A stretch of DNA of 64,000 nt. Source: Diplonema papillatum. Its lineage: Eukaryota; Euglenozoa; Diplonemea; Diplonemida; Diplonemidae. Shown here piece after piece: positions 20,413 through 30,375 of the stretch. The stretch lies in the NCBI GenBank assembly GCA_030068145.1, contig JAPJBO010000008.1, forward strand, positions 434,001-498,000. The letters are read 5' to 3'. The notes under the pieces were generated by a model. The model made no database searches. It was not told the DNA's origin and saw only the letters and a program-made list of their open reading frames with translations. The stretch's first letter is position 1. Each line of letters starts with the position of its first letter. A program made the position numbers and the translations under genes.

Positions 20413-21165
20413 CAAACCCTCCAACAGGATTCCAAGAAAAAACTCTCAACAACAAAAATAAATCTTACAATGAGCGCCAAGGCATGCCATACCTGCGGAG
20501 AGACCGGCCACTTGAAGGCCAACTGCCCGGGAAGCACCGGCGCTGTGAAGACCTCAGGAAGAGGATCCGCCAGAGGCAGAGGAGGTGCTGTGGCTGGTAG
20601 AGGGTCTGCCAGAGGTGGAGGTGGAGGTAGAGGTGGAGCTGCAACTGCGACCGCGAAGGCTTGCCACAACTGCGGCGAAACCGGTCACCTGCAGAGGGAA
20701 TGCACCGAGCCGGTGTCGGAGGAGAAGCAGAAGAAGGCGAAGGAGGGTGGCCGAAAGAGCGGCAAGTTCAACGGCTTGTGCAACAACTGCAAGGAGTGGG
20801 GCCACATGGCCAGCGGATGTGAGAAGGAACGCGTCTGCAACAACTGCCGAAAGCCAGGACACCTTGTCAAGGACTGCAAGGACCCCCCCACGTGCAACAA
20901 CTGCCTCGAGTCTGGTCACATCGCCTCGGACTGCAGCAGCGAGCCCGTCTGCCACAACTGCAAGGGCAAGGACCACCGCGCTGCCCGCTGCCCTTCCTCC
21001 GCCTAAGTAAATCACAGACATACCCAAATTGGCTACATTTTTTCTAATGTCCCAACCAGTTTCTTTCTCTCTTTTCTTTCACCTTCTACTTCAGTTGTCG
21101 GGTAAACTCGAATCCTTCTTTACTTTATGAACAAAACCAGTGTGGAGCCACCAACTCCAACACAG
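20413..21165 (+). repeat. segmental duplication, right copy (CNBP-like gene plus UTRs)
   Basis: It matches 17618-18251 plus about 18601-18727. It lacks the 350-bp insertion of the left copy, so it probably shows the ancestral 3'-UTR. Confidence 0.7.
20470..21006 (+). CDS. CNBP/Gis2-like zinc-knuckle protein, copy 2
   Basis: This 178-residue protein is identical to copy 1 except Lys at residue 137, which lies just after knuckle 4. It has the same six zinc knuckles and RGG-type segment, and the same A-rich leader before ATG 20470. Both copies are intact and in the same orientation 2.8 kb apart. An in-frame upstream extension in this copy (from 20128) is created by the unrelated 16-bp array and is not expected to be coding. 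Two alleles collapsed as a false tandem is unlikely, because the intervening DNA and the 3' flanks differ. Confidence 0.85.
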   Translation: MSAKACHTCGETGHLKANCPGSTGAVKTSGRGSARGRGGAVAGRGSARGGGGGRGGAATATAKACHNCGETGHLQRECTEPVSEEKQKKAKEGGRKSGKFNGLCNNCKEWGHMASGCEKERVCNNCRKPGHLVKDCKDPPTCNNCLESGHIASDCSSEPVCHNCKGKDHRAARCPSSA

Positions 21166-23870
21166 GAAGACAAGAAGGAAATCACTTGGACTCTAAAACT
21201 CCGCGGTGTTCCAAACAAACTTTCACTCTTAATACCCACCGAGCAGGGAAGGCCTCTGTAAACGCATGCGGGAAAACAAGCGATCTAAATCATATGGACG
21301 TTAAGATGACGAAACACAGGGCTACCCGAAGAGCTAGAGGGCCCATGTCTTTCTTTTAGGCGCATGTAATGTTCCAGAAGTCGCTTGTTACCGTCTTCAC
21401 GGCAAAGTCAGCCGACCACACAGCGTACGCAGTGCCGAGACGTGAACCACTTGGTGGCACGCAAAACAACGCCCGGACTTCTTTTACAATGGTTACCGTC
21501 TTCTTTCTCTTTTTCATTCTGACCCGACCGTTGAAGCTTCTACTCTGAAGTAGTCAGCGACTTCCAGCTTCAAGAACTGCAGGTCAGGCCACCATTGCTG
21601 TAGACGACGAGCGAGCGTAACGAAACGCGACTCAGGGTTGTGAACAAAAAGACGAACAAAAGAAGAAGGTGAAAAATGTCTTAGAAGGAAACCCGAGCTA
21701 CCTCTCGTACCCCTCCCATCCCGTACCGGCTGCATCATATCCCTTGAGAAAGAGCAACGCTTTCACTCGGTTGTATGGTTGAGTATACCACAGCATTAGC
21801 AAGAAATGCCCCCACCCGTTTTTAAAAGGTATTCCACCAGAGCGCGGTTGTATCATTGTTCGGCGGACCCCACCTCGCGTGGAGATTATGCCCGGCATTG
21901 AAGGGACCGCACCAAACCACGTTCCACCTTGCAGCTTTGTGGCGAGTTTCCGGCCCCCCTACCTGGGAGCGGCACGGATTCGCGGTTTCGCCGCAGAGGG
22001 AAACGACTCTAGTCTGCACCCCTTGCCACAGAGATCAAAGCAAGTCCCGGACGCGTCCCCATGCCCCCACCAGTCCCATTTCTATTTTGTTTTTCCTTTT
22101 TCAATAAGCATCTGCTTAGTACGAAGTACTCGAGAGGTAACTGTCATTCGCGAAGTACGATGACACAACGCAGGTCTTGGAGTTTGTGCGGACGAGCCAA
22201 CAAGAAGAAGGGCCTACCGTACGAAAGGAATGTGAACAATGGCCAACACCACAGAGCGGCCTCCGAGTATATTTGTAGATTTTGTTTTTCTTCACCTCGA
22301 CCCCCTTGCATAAGCGTAGAGCTTTTTGTTTTTCTTGGCACCCTGTTCTCTTTTCTTTCCTTCTCGCCATGCCCACTCTCTGGAGCCAGTTGTTCTCCAC
22401 CCAACGATCTTCTTTTCACATGAAACGCACACAACTTTCTTTTTAAACCTTTTCTTTTTCTTCTAAACCAACCGATTCTTCTTCATTTACTTTGCTTTTA
22501 AACAGTCCTACTGACCCACGATGATGCGATCTCCCCGCAAAATAAGAAAGAAAGAATAAAAAACGATTAGAAAAGAGCCTTTGCACTGGGATCTTCAAGG
22601 AGGGTGTGCTTAGAACTCCCCAGAGGGAGTAAAAGACGGACGTGTTTGCGTCTAGCACCTCATCGTCCATGCAGAGATATCCTGTTGGAAACAGGAAACG
22701 AACGCGAGTAAAAGGGGAAGATAAACAAAGAAAACCGCGAACTCACAATGAAAAGGGTTCTTTTAGCACTAGTGAACCTATACACGAGTCGTGTAACGCA
22801 CGCTGTTGTTGCAGTCGCCTTGGCCGTCGCCTGAAAGACTCAACAAGGCATGAGCCTGGCAAGTATTCTCGCTCATGGGAGTCCGGCATTTTCTGTGCTG
22901 CTCTCGGGTCGTTTTAACACAGTTTCTTCCCTGTGTTCATTTTGTGTTTCTTTCTTTCTCTTCCCATTCGCGCTTAAGACACCACCGTTCCTTTTTGTTC
23001 ACCCTCGTACTTCCTTGTTGGGCCTGGCATACAACGTCGAAGAAAAGAAGCAGCGCAAGGCAAGTGAGTCCCTTTGCGACCTTAAACTGAAGCCTATGTC
23101 GGCTTCGGCTTCAAAAAAGAGCTGCCACCGCCTCCAGCCGCAAACGTTGGCACAATTCCTCGCCCAAGGACAAATCCTGAGGGTACCCTCCGCGTCTTGC
23201 AGTATTTCAACGAACTGCGTTTATCGCGTTCTCGCTGTGTTTGGTTCTGGAGGGAACTTTGTGTGCCTGTCCACTCTCTCCTCTCGCTCACTCTCTCGCT
23301 CGTTCCTCGCTCCTTTCCACCCCTTTCGACAGTTTCTTTTCCCTTCTTCCTTTTTCCTGTTACCTTTCACCACTTAGTTCACATGCTCAACCCGCATGGT
23401 CTCTTGTTGTTCTGCCTTCCCGCTGAAATTCCTCAGCAGACACACGATCGGTGCACACTGTTCGGAGACGAAATCGTCTCGCCAGACCAGAAGTGGTAAA
23501 CCCGATGTTACCGCAAGCTCAAATACTCAGGGAAATTGCCAAACAATTTGGTGGCCCACCGGGGCGTGAGATACTTACACCAGTTGCCAACAATCACAAC
23601 TTCACCGCACATAACCAACCTGGAAAGGCGCAAACCCGGGCAGAGGAGAAAGCACCCTTTTCGAGTGAAACTCTAATGTTTCTCAGCCGTCAACCCGTCA
23701 AATTCCCGGGACACACATCGGAAGTTCACCGAGAATTCCCCCCCGAGAGGCTCTTGCCATAACCCTATTGCTTTTAGTCCATCCCCTTGGCAGAAAAGGT
23801 CAAAAAAAGAAGCACCGCCAAAGGAAGAACACCCCCCGTTCTTAACGTTGGCGTCCTCGCCTTCGCGACG
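21166..23870. other. 2.7 kb without recognised genes
   Basis: Open frames are short, overlapping and pyrimidine-rich (CTTTT and TCTC-rich stretches at 22.3-22.5 and 23.2-23.4 kb). No domain, RNA or repeat array is identified. The sequence just before 23871 is open in frame with the DUF445 gene but lacks an ATG. Confidence 0.4.
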
Positions 23871-24829
23871 ATGACGTCACATGCATGGCTTTCGCTCGTT
23901 CTGCTGCTGGGGCTGGTGCAGGCAGTTGTCGCGGAGTGCTGTCCCTATCGTTTTGAGGACATATGGCAGTACATCATCACTCCGTTCATTACGCTGGGGA
24001 TCGGTTATGGGACCAACATGGTCGCGGTGAAGATGCTTTTTCACCCCCGGGAACCGGTCAAAGTTTGTTGCTGGACCATCCAAGGCATCTTCCCGAAGAG
24101 GCAGAAGGTATTGGCCGCCAAAGTCGGGGAGACCGTCAACGCCAAGCTGCTCACTCACGCTGATATTCGAGAGCATATGCTCAAAGATGGGTTCCAGGTA
24201 GCGGGACTTCTTCTTTCATCACACAGGTTCATTGCATTCAGTAACAGAAAGGGGAGCAACTGACTCAACGAGATACAATACAGAGAGAGACCGACAGCTA
24301 TTTTAGCGATGCCACCAGGCTGCAAAGTCCACTATACTTTGCGCCTTCTTTTGAGCTACAACGCAACGAACAACTGTATGCTCGCCCTTCGTGGTACATG
24401 CAGCATACAAACATCACATGTTGCTAGAGGACTCCACAACTGCAACCGCGAAAATTACAGACGTCACTGGTCCCTGTAGTAGAACGAGTGGTAGAAACAC
24501 TGCTCACAACCGGCCTGAATGAAGTGCATCCGCAGTTCTCAATCATGATTTCTGCGGGCGGGGAGCTGAAGAAGAAACTCAAGCAGGACTTTGTGGCCGA
24601 GATGGTCGAGGCGCTGCCGATGGTAACCACGAAGCTTTCGGAGCAAATGGAGAAGACTATTCAAATCGATGAGATGGTCCGCACAAAGATCGAGGAAATG
24701 CATTTCGACGAAATGGAGCGCATGTTTCTGGATTTCATGGAGGAGGAGTTCAAGTTCATTGAGTTCCTTGGCGGCTTCCTTGGGTTCTTCGTCGGTCTGA
24801 TCCAGGCACTAGTCTTCTATTTTTCATAG
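23871..24829 (+). CDS. DUF445 (YheB-like) membrane protein, two exons
   Basis: Exon 1 is 23871-24197 and exon 2 is 24461-24829; the spliced product is 231 residues. It starts with a signal-like hydrophobic segment (WLSLVLLLGLVQAVVA). The DUF445 hallmarks follow: a TM with GIGYGTNMVAVKMLFHP and GIFPKRQKVLAAKVGETV. In exon 2 an amphipathic helical region ends in EFKFIEFLGGFLGFFVG, the usual C-terminal TM. The family is short here compared with bacterial members, which duplicate the central part. Molecular function is unknown. The join is supported because both ends of the family occur in separate open segments that splice in frame: GGGTTCCAG|GTAGCG donor and AATTACAG|ACGTCA acceptor. ATG 23871 is chosen because it gives the signal-like N-terminus. 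Confidence 0.75.
24198..24460 (+). other. spliceosomal intron in the DUF445 gene (263 bp)
   Basis: The intron begins GTAGCG after CAG and ends ATTACAG. Removing it keeps phase 0 and joins the N- and C-terminal parts of the DUF445 domain. It contains in-frame stops. Confidence 0.75.
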
Positions 24830-26142
24830 AAGCCACCTACTGGGAACGCAACAAGCTTTTGCACCCAGTTACGCCAGACCTCCGTGGCCAAACGGTTCGA
24901 ACCACTCTTGGTGTCAATTCGACACAGACAGGAGACAGGGAAGCTTCATCACTTTAGCCATCGCTTCCAATTTAGTGTTGAGCCCTGTCCAAGATTGTGG
25001 GGATGTGAAGCCCTCTGCACGCTGCATTTGCGCTTAGACGAGCACCAAAAGATTGCTAGCTCAAAAGGACTTCGAATCCGCAAACCTTTCCCGGACCAGA
25101 TACGAGTTCGTCACACAATACCGCGATATTTTTATCTGGTAGCAAAATATGAAGACAGCCACCATTTCCCGGCTTCTGTCGTCAAGACTTTTGGTTGAGA
25201 ACAGTAGCCCAACGACTTGGCAGTGTGTCCCTCGTGTATGGAAGCAGACACTGGGAAATTAAGTCCTGCCCTCCTCTTAGGTACTTCGGTCCTGTCTTGC
25301 CGAGAAAACCCATTTCCTTTCGAGCAGCCCTGCAGCCTTGCAAGGCCTCTATATTTACCTAGCTATGGCTGAAGGAGGGGTTCGCTACTCGCCCTACTCG
25401 CCCTGCAGAAAGGCCAGGAAATGCCGCGGTTGAGCCTCCAGCTTCATTGCTCGCCGTCCTTTCCGCTGAGCGGCTTACATTACAAGGCGTTGTTACCGGG
25501 GTTTGAAAGGAAATCGGGCATGTGCCTTCTTCCTCTCTTTCCAATCCCCAAGGCGCGCGGAAGGGTTGGACCTGCAATTTGCCAGCCATTCGCATGGACT
25601 TGAATTTTCTCCAGGTTTCGTCAGTGCCCGGCCCAGGTTGCTATGCACATAGTCTTCGTAAACACTATCCTCGGCTCGCCCTCGCCGAGCAGCTTTCTTT
25701 TCCCCTTCTAAATGCGCTTTGCAGGAAGAGCCCCCTCCGCCTGTGTAAAGACTGTTGAAAGAAACAGAGAACCGTTTCCCTTCTTTTCTCCCCATTCTGA
25801 TCGGGAGACACAGGAATGGTATCTCGGCCTGCACTTGGGCTGTGTGTAATTTCAAAGCAGGGGATTCGTTGTGGTGCTCTCGAGCAGTCAGAGCGAGATT
25901 TCAGTCAAACCAGCCAAGTCAACTAAACCAGCAGGTACTACCATCCAGAGTCAGCAATCCAGTCAACCAGCCACCAAGAGCCAGCCGAGCCAAGTTAGCC
26001 AACCAGTGCTACTGCCAGCTAACCAGTGCCAATCCCAGCCAGCCAAGCGGTCAGCCTTTAAGCTCCATCCTTTCCCCATTCCATTGCTCTCATCAGTCGG
26101 TGAAGTCTCAGGTACATCAGGGTGGGGTGGTCTGAGAGATCG
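24830..26142. other. intergenic; CCAGC/CCAAGT-rich leader before AlkB
   Basis: No gene is recognised. At 25.89-26.05 kb the DNA is a degenerate run of CCAGT, CCAGC and CCAAG words, likely 5'-UTR or promoter of the AlkB gene. TCTCAG|GTACATC at 26109 resembles a splice donor but has no supporting exon. Confidence 0.4.
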
Positions 26143-26754
26143 ATGGTTGAGGGTGTGAACGGAGCATCATACATAGAAGATGCAATTTCAAAGGAAGAGG
26201 CCGACATGTTGTACGAGAGGGTGAGCGCGTTGGAATGGGATGAAAGCATGCAGCGACGAAAGACAGCAAGCTTCGGGAAGCCGTACAACTATGTACAGAT
26301 GACATACGACGAGCAGCCGATTCCGAATTGGCTCCTCCAGTACGTAAATTTGGTCGAGCGGCGATTCGGCTTCGTGTTCAACAACGTTTTGCTCAACCTT
26401 TATGACCACGGCCAGCAGGTTATAGGGTGGCACGGTGACCACACAGAAGCTCTCGAACCAGGCACTGGTATTGTTATCTTGTCCTTGGGGTGCGCGCGGC
26501 CGTTTAGCTTCCGAAAGTACCGTGACAAGAAGCAAATGGTAACGATCACCGTGCAGCCGGGCTCGTTCCTGGCGATGACGACAACGATGCAGGCCGAGTG
26601 GCAGCACGCTCTGCTCAAGTGCGACGAGTGCACTTCACGCCGCGTGAGCGTCACGTTCCGCAGGGTTGCTGACACACCGAGAAGTCTGTCCAGCCAGTGG
26701 GGGGACCCCCCCAAGGTCGAAGTAGACGGCACACCCCTGAATGAAAGTTGCTGA
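26143..26754 (+). CDS. AlkB-family Fe(II)/2-oxoglutarate dioxygenase
   Basis: This 203-residue protein starts at ATG 26143. Enzymes of this type remove alkyl groups from DNA or RNA bases by oxidation. The core has the full catalytic set: WHGDH with His97 and Asp99 as iron ligands, WQHALL with His155 as third ligand, and RRVSVTFRR with Arg167 and Arg173 to bind 2-oxoglutarate. The LNLYDHGQQVIGWH stretch and FGKPYNYVQMTY correspond to the AlkB strand and nucleotide-recognition lid. The size is typical of compact ALKBH2/3-like or bacterial AlkB proteins. No signal or targeting peptide is clear. DNA repair is the likeliest role, and the window also carries a glycosylase-like gene and APE2; RNA demethylation cannot be excluded. 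Confidence 0.88.
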   Translation: MVEGVNGASYIEDAISKEEADMLYERVSALEWDESMQRRKTASFGKPYNYVQMTYDEQPIPNWLLQYVNLVERRFGFVFNNVLLNLYDHGQQVIGWHGDHTEALEPGTGIVILSLGCARPFSFRKYRDKKQMVTITVQPGSFLAMTTTMQAEWQHALLKCDECTSRRVSVTFRRVADTPRSLSSQWGDPPKVEVDGTPLNESC

Positions 26755-27643
26755 CACAACAAAGTCGCTCGTGCCAAACGCAAAGACTCTTTCGGGAAGC
26801 ACGTGACTGTTCTAAATTTCAGCAGAAAGAGTTCGACGGTCGCTATCCTACGACGAACACAACAATTTGGAAGACGTGAAGAAGTACCCACAAGGACTGA
26901 CAGGTCAAGTCATGCCAGATAAACAGTTCGGACGCTGTCTTTGTATATGAGTCGATATATATGAAAACCGGTACCGGGCAGTGCAGCTTTTACGAACTAC
27001 TATCCGAAGAGGGTCGTTTCGGCAATGAGCTCAAAGTGTGCTTTGCACCGTGGCATCTCTGACGTGCACACAGCTTTCAGTCTCAGCTAAGAGTCGATGA
27101 AGACCGTTTACCGTAATCGGATTAGTGTCGAATCGGTGGCCTCCAAAAATGGTCCTGGGTGTTTTTACCCGGTTCGGCATTTTCTCCCCCGTGCTTGCCC
27201 GCGCCTTGGGGTGCCCAATACTCAGCTCGACCCCGATGCAGCTGTCATAGGATAGGCTGCAGGACTACCACTGGTGCAGTCACTCAAGTGACTACCTGGG
27301 AGACACAGGTTTTACCCAATTCAACATTATTCCAATTACGGTAGATCACACTGCAACAAGCCTTTCAACTAAGGCCCCATCCAAAAAAATGCGTCCTCGC
27401 TGGCAAGTGAACCGCTGTGTTCTATGGTTGGCCATCTCTAGCCCATTCCGTGCCCAAAAGACTCCGGTGGTGCAGCCGTCGAGGAAGCGCAGTTGTCCTC
27501 CTTCCGTCCGTCTCCAACTCCAGCGTAGAGAACTTTTTGTACGTGAGTACAAGTCTTCTTTTCGAAGGTGTTCCTGAGCGGTCGTAGAGGTTGACTATAA
27601 TACGACGATAATAAAAGAATCTTCATTTTCTTTTCACTTGCTG
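26755..27643. other. intergenic, nothing recognised
   Basis: No gene is recognised. A short palindrome, TTGTAC/GTACAA, lies near 27537-27553, outside element A. Confidence 0.4.
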
Positions 27644-27727
27644 TAAGGGTAGATAAACTCCAAACTTTGTTTCTTCGTTGCGCGCGTTCGAAATTTTTTG
27701 ATCTTGGTTGGTTGGCCGGCCCGCCGC

Positions 27728-28519
27728 AACCCGCCGGAACCCTCTGAATGGCACTACCAACCCGCCGGAACCCGCCGGAACCCTCTGAATGGCATTTCCA
27801 ACCCGCCGGAACCCGCCGGAACCCTCCGAATGGCATCGCCAACCCGCCGGAACCCGCCGGAACCCTCCGAATGGCACTTCCAACCCGCCGGAACCCGCCG
27901 GAACCCTCCGAATGGCATCGCCAACCCGCCGGAACCCTCCGAATGGCATTCCAACCCGCCGGAACCCGCCGGAACCCTCTGAATGGCACTTCCAACCCGC
28001 CGGAACCCGCCGGAACCCTCCGAATGGCACTTCCAACCCGCCGGAACCCGCCGGAACCCTCCGAATGGCACTTCCAACCCGCCGGAACCCGCCGGAACCC
28101 TCCGAATGGCACTTCCAACCCGCCGGAACCCGCCGGAACCCTCCGAATGGCACTTCCAACCCGCCGGAACCCGCCGGAACCCTCCGAATGGCATCGCCAA
28201 CCCGCCGGAACCCGCCGGAACCCTCCGAATGGCACCAACCCGCCGGAACCCGCCGGAACCCTCCGAATGGCACTTCCACCCGCCGGAACCCGCCGGAACC
28301 CTCCGAATGGCACTTCCAACCCGCCGGAACCCGCCGGAACCCTCCGAATGGCACTTCCAACCCGCCGGAACCCGCCGGAACCCTCCGAATGGCACTACCA
28401 ACCCGCCGGAACCCGCCGGAACCCTCCGAATGGCATCGCCAACCCGCCGGAACCCGCCGGAACCCTCCGAATGGCACTTCCAACCCGCCGGAACCCGCCG
28501 GAACCCGCCGGAACCCTCT
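27728..28519. repeat. 41-bp GC-rich minisatellite, 19 units
   Basis: Each unit has AACCCGCCGG twice, then AACCCTCCGAATGGCA and a variable CTTCC, TCGCC or CTACC. One unit is short (about 27919-27950). Because 41 is not a multiple of 3, three units form a 41-codon protein repeat. Long open frames occur in all six frames; TCTGAA variants put an occasional stop in one. Confidence 0.95.
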
Positions 28520-29279
28520 GGACGCGTGCCCCAAGCAGGAGGATCCAGAGCGGTGGGCATCTTTTGCGGAGGCTTTGGAACGGGAAAGCTTCAAGGATGA
28601 GTGGCGCCCCTCGTTGCGCAGAGACGGCAAAGAACACCTCCCGCCGGGGTTGAACCTCCTAAAGGGGTTCATCTTGGTCGAGAAAGGTGCAACCGCCAAG
28701 GCCGTCACGGTCACGTGTGGGGTATGCGGGAAGCCTCGTGCGGTCTATGGTGGGAAGGACACCTGCATTGACAAGGTGAAAGCCTTGCGAAAGGAGGAAT
28801 GCTACACGTGTGGTGATGCATTTCCTCCGGAGGGCTCCGTCCTGGCGAATGCTTGCTATGTCCGCAGGGCAGTGTCGTGCAAGGACCATGTCGAGTGGCT
28901 GCTTGCATCCCGGCGAGCCGAGCTCCGCGAGGCCGACATTTGCGGACACTGCGGTTCAAGGCAGAAGCTGCTCGACATCTCTGCTGAAACCAAGGCCAGG
29001 TTTCAAAGCTTTCAGCCTCTGTGCGAAGCTTGCAAGGCCAAGGGTTGCGAAGAAATTCGGTATCGTGAACGCAACCAAGCCCTTCTTGCTAGCCGGTCAG
29101 CAGCTGCGAAAAAAGCAGAAAAGGTTGCGGTAAAAGCACCCCCAGCGCAAAAGACAGCAGCTGCTGTCCAAGGTCAAGAAGCGTCGCAAAGAGCTCGGTC
29201 GCTATCCGCACGCAGGTCGACTTCAAGGGCACCGAGTCTCACCCCCATAGCGACCATGTTCCCCCCGAAGAACCCGTAA
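27789..29279 (+). CDS. repeat-bearing Cys-rich protein inside TIR element A
   Basis: The frame gives 496 residues. Residues 1 to about 243 are translated minisatellite (RRNPPEPSEWH-type repeats); the rest is unique. The unique part has Cys pairs suited to zinc: CGVCGKPRAVY, CYTCGDAF followed by SCKDHVEWLL, ICGHCGS, and LCEACKAKGCEE. A basic Ala/Lys/Ser-rich tail follows. I associate the CxxCxKPR...YxCG layout with uncharacterised proteins linked to repeats in other eukaryotes, but only from memory. Every repeat unit supplies an ATG, so the start is arbitrary; the unique region from about 28517 is the credible coding part. It may be an accessory DNA-binding protein of the element or a captured host gene fragment. 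Confidence 0.45.
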   Translation: MAFPTRRNPPEPSEWHRQPAGTRRNPPNGTSNPPEPAGTLRMASPTRRNPPNGIPTRRNPPEPSEWHFQPAGTRRNPPNGTSNPPEPAGTLRMALPTRRNPPEPSEWHFQPAGTRRNPPNGTSNPPEPAGTLRMASPTRRNPPEPSEWHQPAGTRRNPPNGTSTRRNPPEPSEWHFQPAGTRRNPPNGTSNPPEPAGTLRMALPTRRNPPEPSEWHRQPAGTRRNPPNGTSNPPEPAGTRRNPLDACPKQEDPERWASFAEALERESFKDEWRPSLRRDGKEHLPPGLNLLKGFILVEKGATAKAVTVTCGVCGKPRAVYGGKDTCIDKVKALRKEECYTCGDAFPPEGSVLANACYVRRAVSCKDHVEWLLASRRAELREADICGHCGSRQKLLDISAETKARFQSFQPLCEACKAKGCEEIRYRERNQALLASRSAAAKKAEKVAVKAPPAQKTAAAVQGQEASQRARSLSARRSTSRAPSLTPIATMFPPKNP

Positions 29280-29853
29280 GACCCAAACACCTTTCGGTCA
29301 CTAGAGCTGGCGAGTTTGCGAGCGTATGGTAATGTATCGTAACAAGCTAGTTTTACATTCTCGGTCCGCGCCCGAGGGTTTTTAGCGTTTTTTGTGTCCA
29401 GAAGCGTCACGGATGCCAGTGGCACACACAGGTTGGGCGTTTTCGCATGGCGAGGGCGCCTTGCGGCCTTCGTGTGCGTGCTGCACATCCAATCTTTTCT
29501 TTGTGTCTTTTCTTTTCTCTTTTGCGCGCGTGCGTTCGCTCCGGCAGCAAGGCAAAAACTAAGAAACAAAGTCTGGAGTTTATCTACCCTAACAGTTAGT
29601 GGGAAAATGAAGACCTCCTCTTTAAAGACGTGTTCGTGTGTGTCCTGTCTTGTCGGGGAACACAAAATGAAGAACAGTGTGGTAGCGAGGTGGCTAAATT
29701 CTACTCGAGTCGCCCCAATGATTGGAGCAATCCCACCGTATTGTGAGTACAAAGCCCTCCAAAGGCCAATCGGCAAGCTTCGAGCACTTCATAAAGCCCA
29801 AACCAGTCTCATGCACAAAAACCCTAATCAGGGGGAAGGGGGTGAGGGGAACG

Positions 29854-30375
29854 ATGGACCAGGTAGATGGCAAACAGGTGGCAGGCCTTCTCCGAAGTTT
29901 TGGAGATGCAATGGTGAAGGGAAAGTCTGTGGATGGCTGCAGTGTGGTCGAAGATGTGCTGGGGGAAGGCATCATAAGTGCAAGTGTCGCTGATGAGATA
30001 GCAGGGACAATGCAGATAGCAATGGAGACAATTGTGAATGCCGATTACTCAGAAGACGACCTGGTGGACTACCTCCAAGCACAACCGTGGGCTCGTGATG
30101 AGAAGGAGGTCATCCGCGCGTTCACGAAGTGGTGGCGGAAGGAAAGGGACGCAGTCCTGTTCGCGCGACTGCGGCAGTCGTCGATAAAACCCTTGTTGGA
30201 GGATTTCAAATGGAACATTGTCGCCCACACAACGTCTACAGGCACCACTGAGAACCACTGCCGCGTCTCCCTTACCATCCGCCAGCAGTCTGGCGAAGCC
30301 AAGGAGCTCACCTTTTCAGCCGACGCCGACGCTTTGCAGCACCTGGTCGACGAGGTACCCGCTTTCCAGAATTGA
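29854..30375 (+). CDS. COMM domain-containing protein
   Basis: The product is 173 residues from ATG 29854. The N-terminal two thirds form helices typical of COMMD proteins. The C-terminal COMM domain (about 116-171) has the conserved Trp120 in FKWNIVAHTT, then RVSLTIRQQ, ELTFSADADAL and QHLVDEV. COMMD proteins assemble into the hetero-decameric Commander complex with CCDC22/CCDC93 and support endosomal recycling. The subtype (COMMD1-10) cannot be told by eye. An in-frame non-ATG extension upstream to 29722 is probably leader. The gene starts only 265 bp right of element A. Confidence 0.72.
   Translation: MDQVDGKQVAGLLRSFGDAMVKGKSVDGCSVVEDVLGEGIISASVADEIAGTMQIAMETIVNADYSEDDLVDYLQAQPWARDEKEVIRAFTKWWRKERDAVLFARLRQSSIKPLLEDFKWNIVAHTTSTGTTENHCRVSLTIRQQSGEAKELTFSADADALQHLVDEVPAFQN

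Larger units (their letters stand above)
27647..29589. mobile_element. TIR element A, GGGTAGA termini, TAA target duplication
   Basis: The left end is GGGTAGATAAACTCC and its inverted partner ends at 29589; the inverted match runs about 29 bp with one mismatch (through CTTTGTTTCTT). TAA flanks both ends (27644-27646 and 29590-29592). The PIF/Harbinger group is known for TWA 3-bp duplications, which suggests that class, but no transposase is visible. About 25 bp outside each end also show weak inverted similarity (TCTTCATTTT), so the true terminus could lie further out. The element carries the 41-bp minisatellite and the Cys-rich ORF. Confidence 0.65.

Noticed and set aside
27720-28520. CRISPR array
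   Set aside because: Units are contiguous without unique spacers, and the context is eukaryotic.
27438-28714. Minus-strand Gly/Arg-rich proteins of 268-363 residues
   Set aside because: They are translations of the 41-bp minisatellite, whose length and composition leave all frames open.
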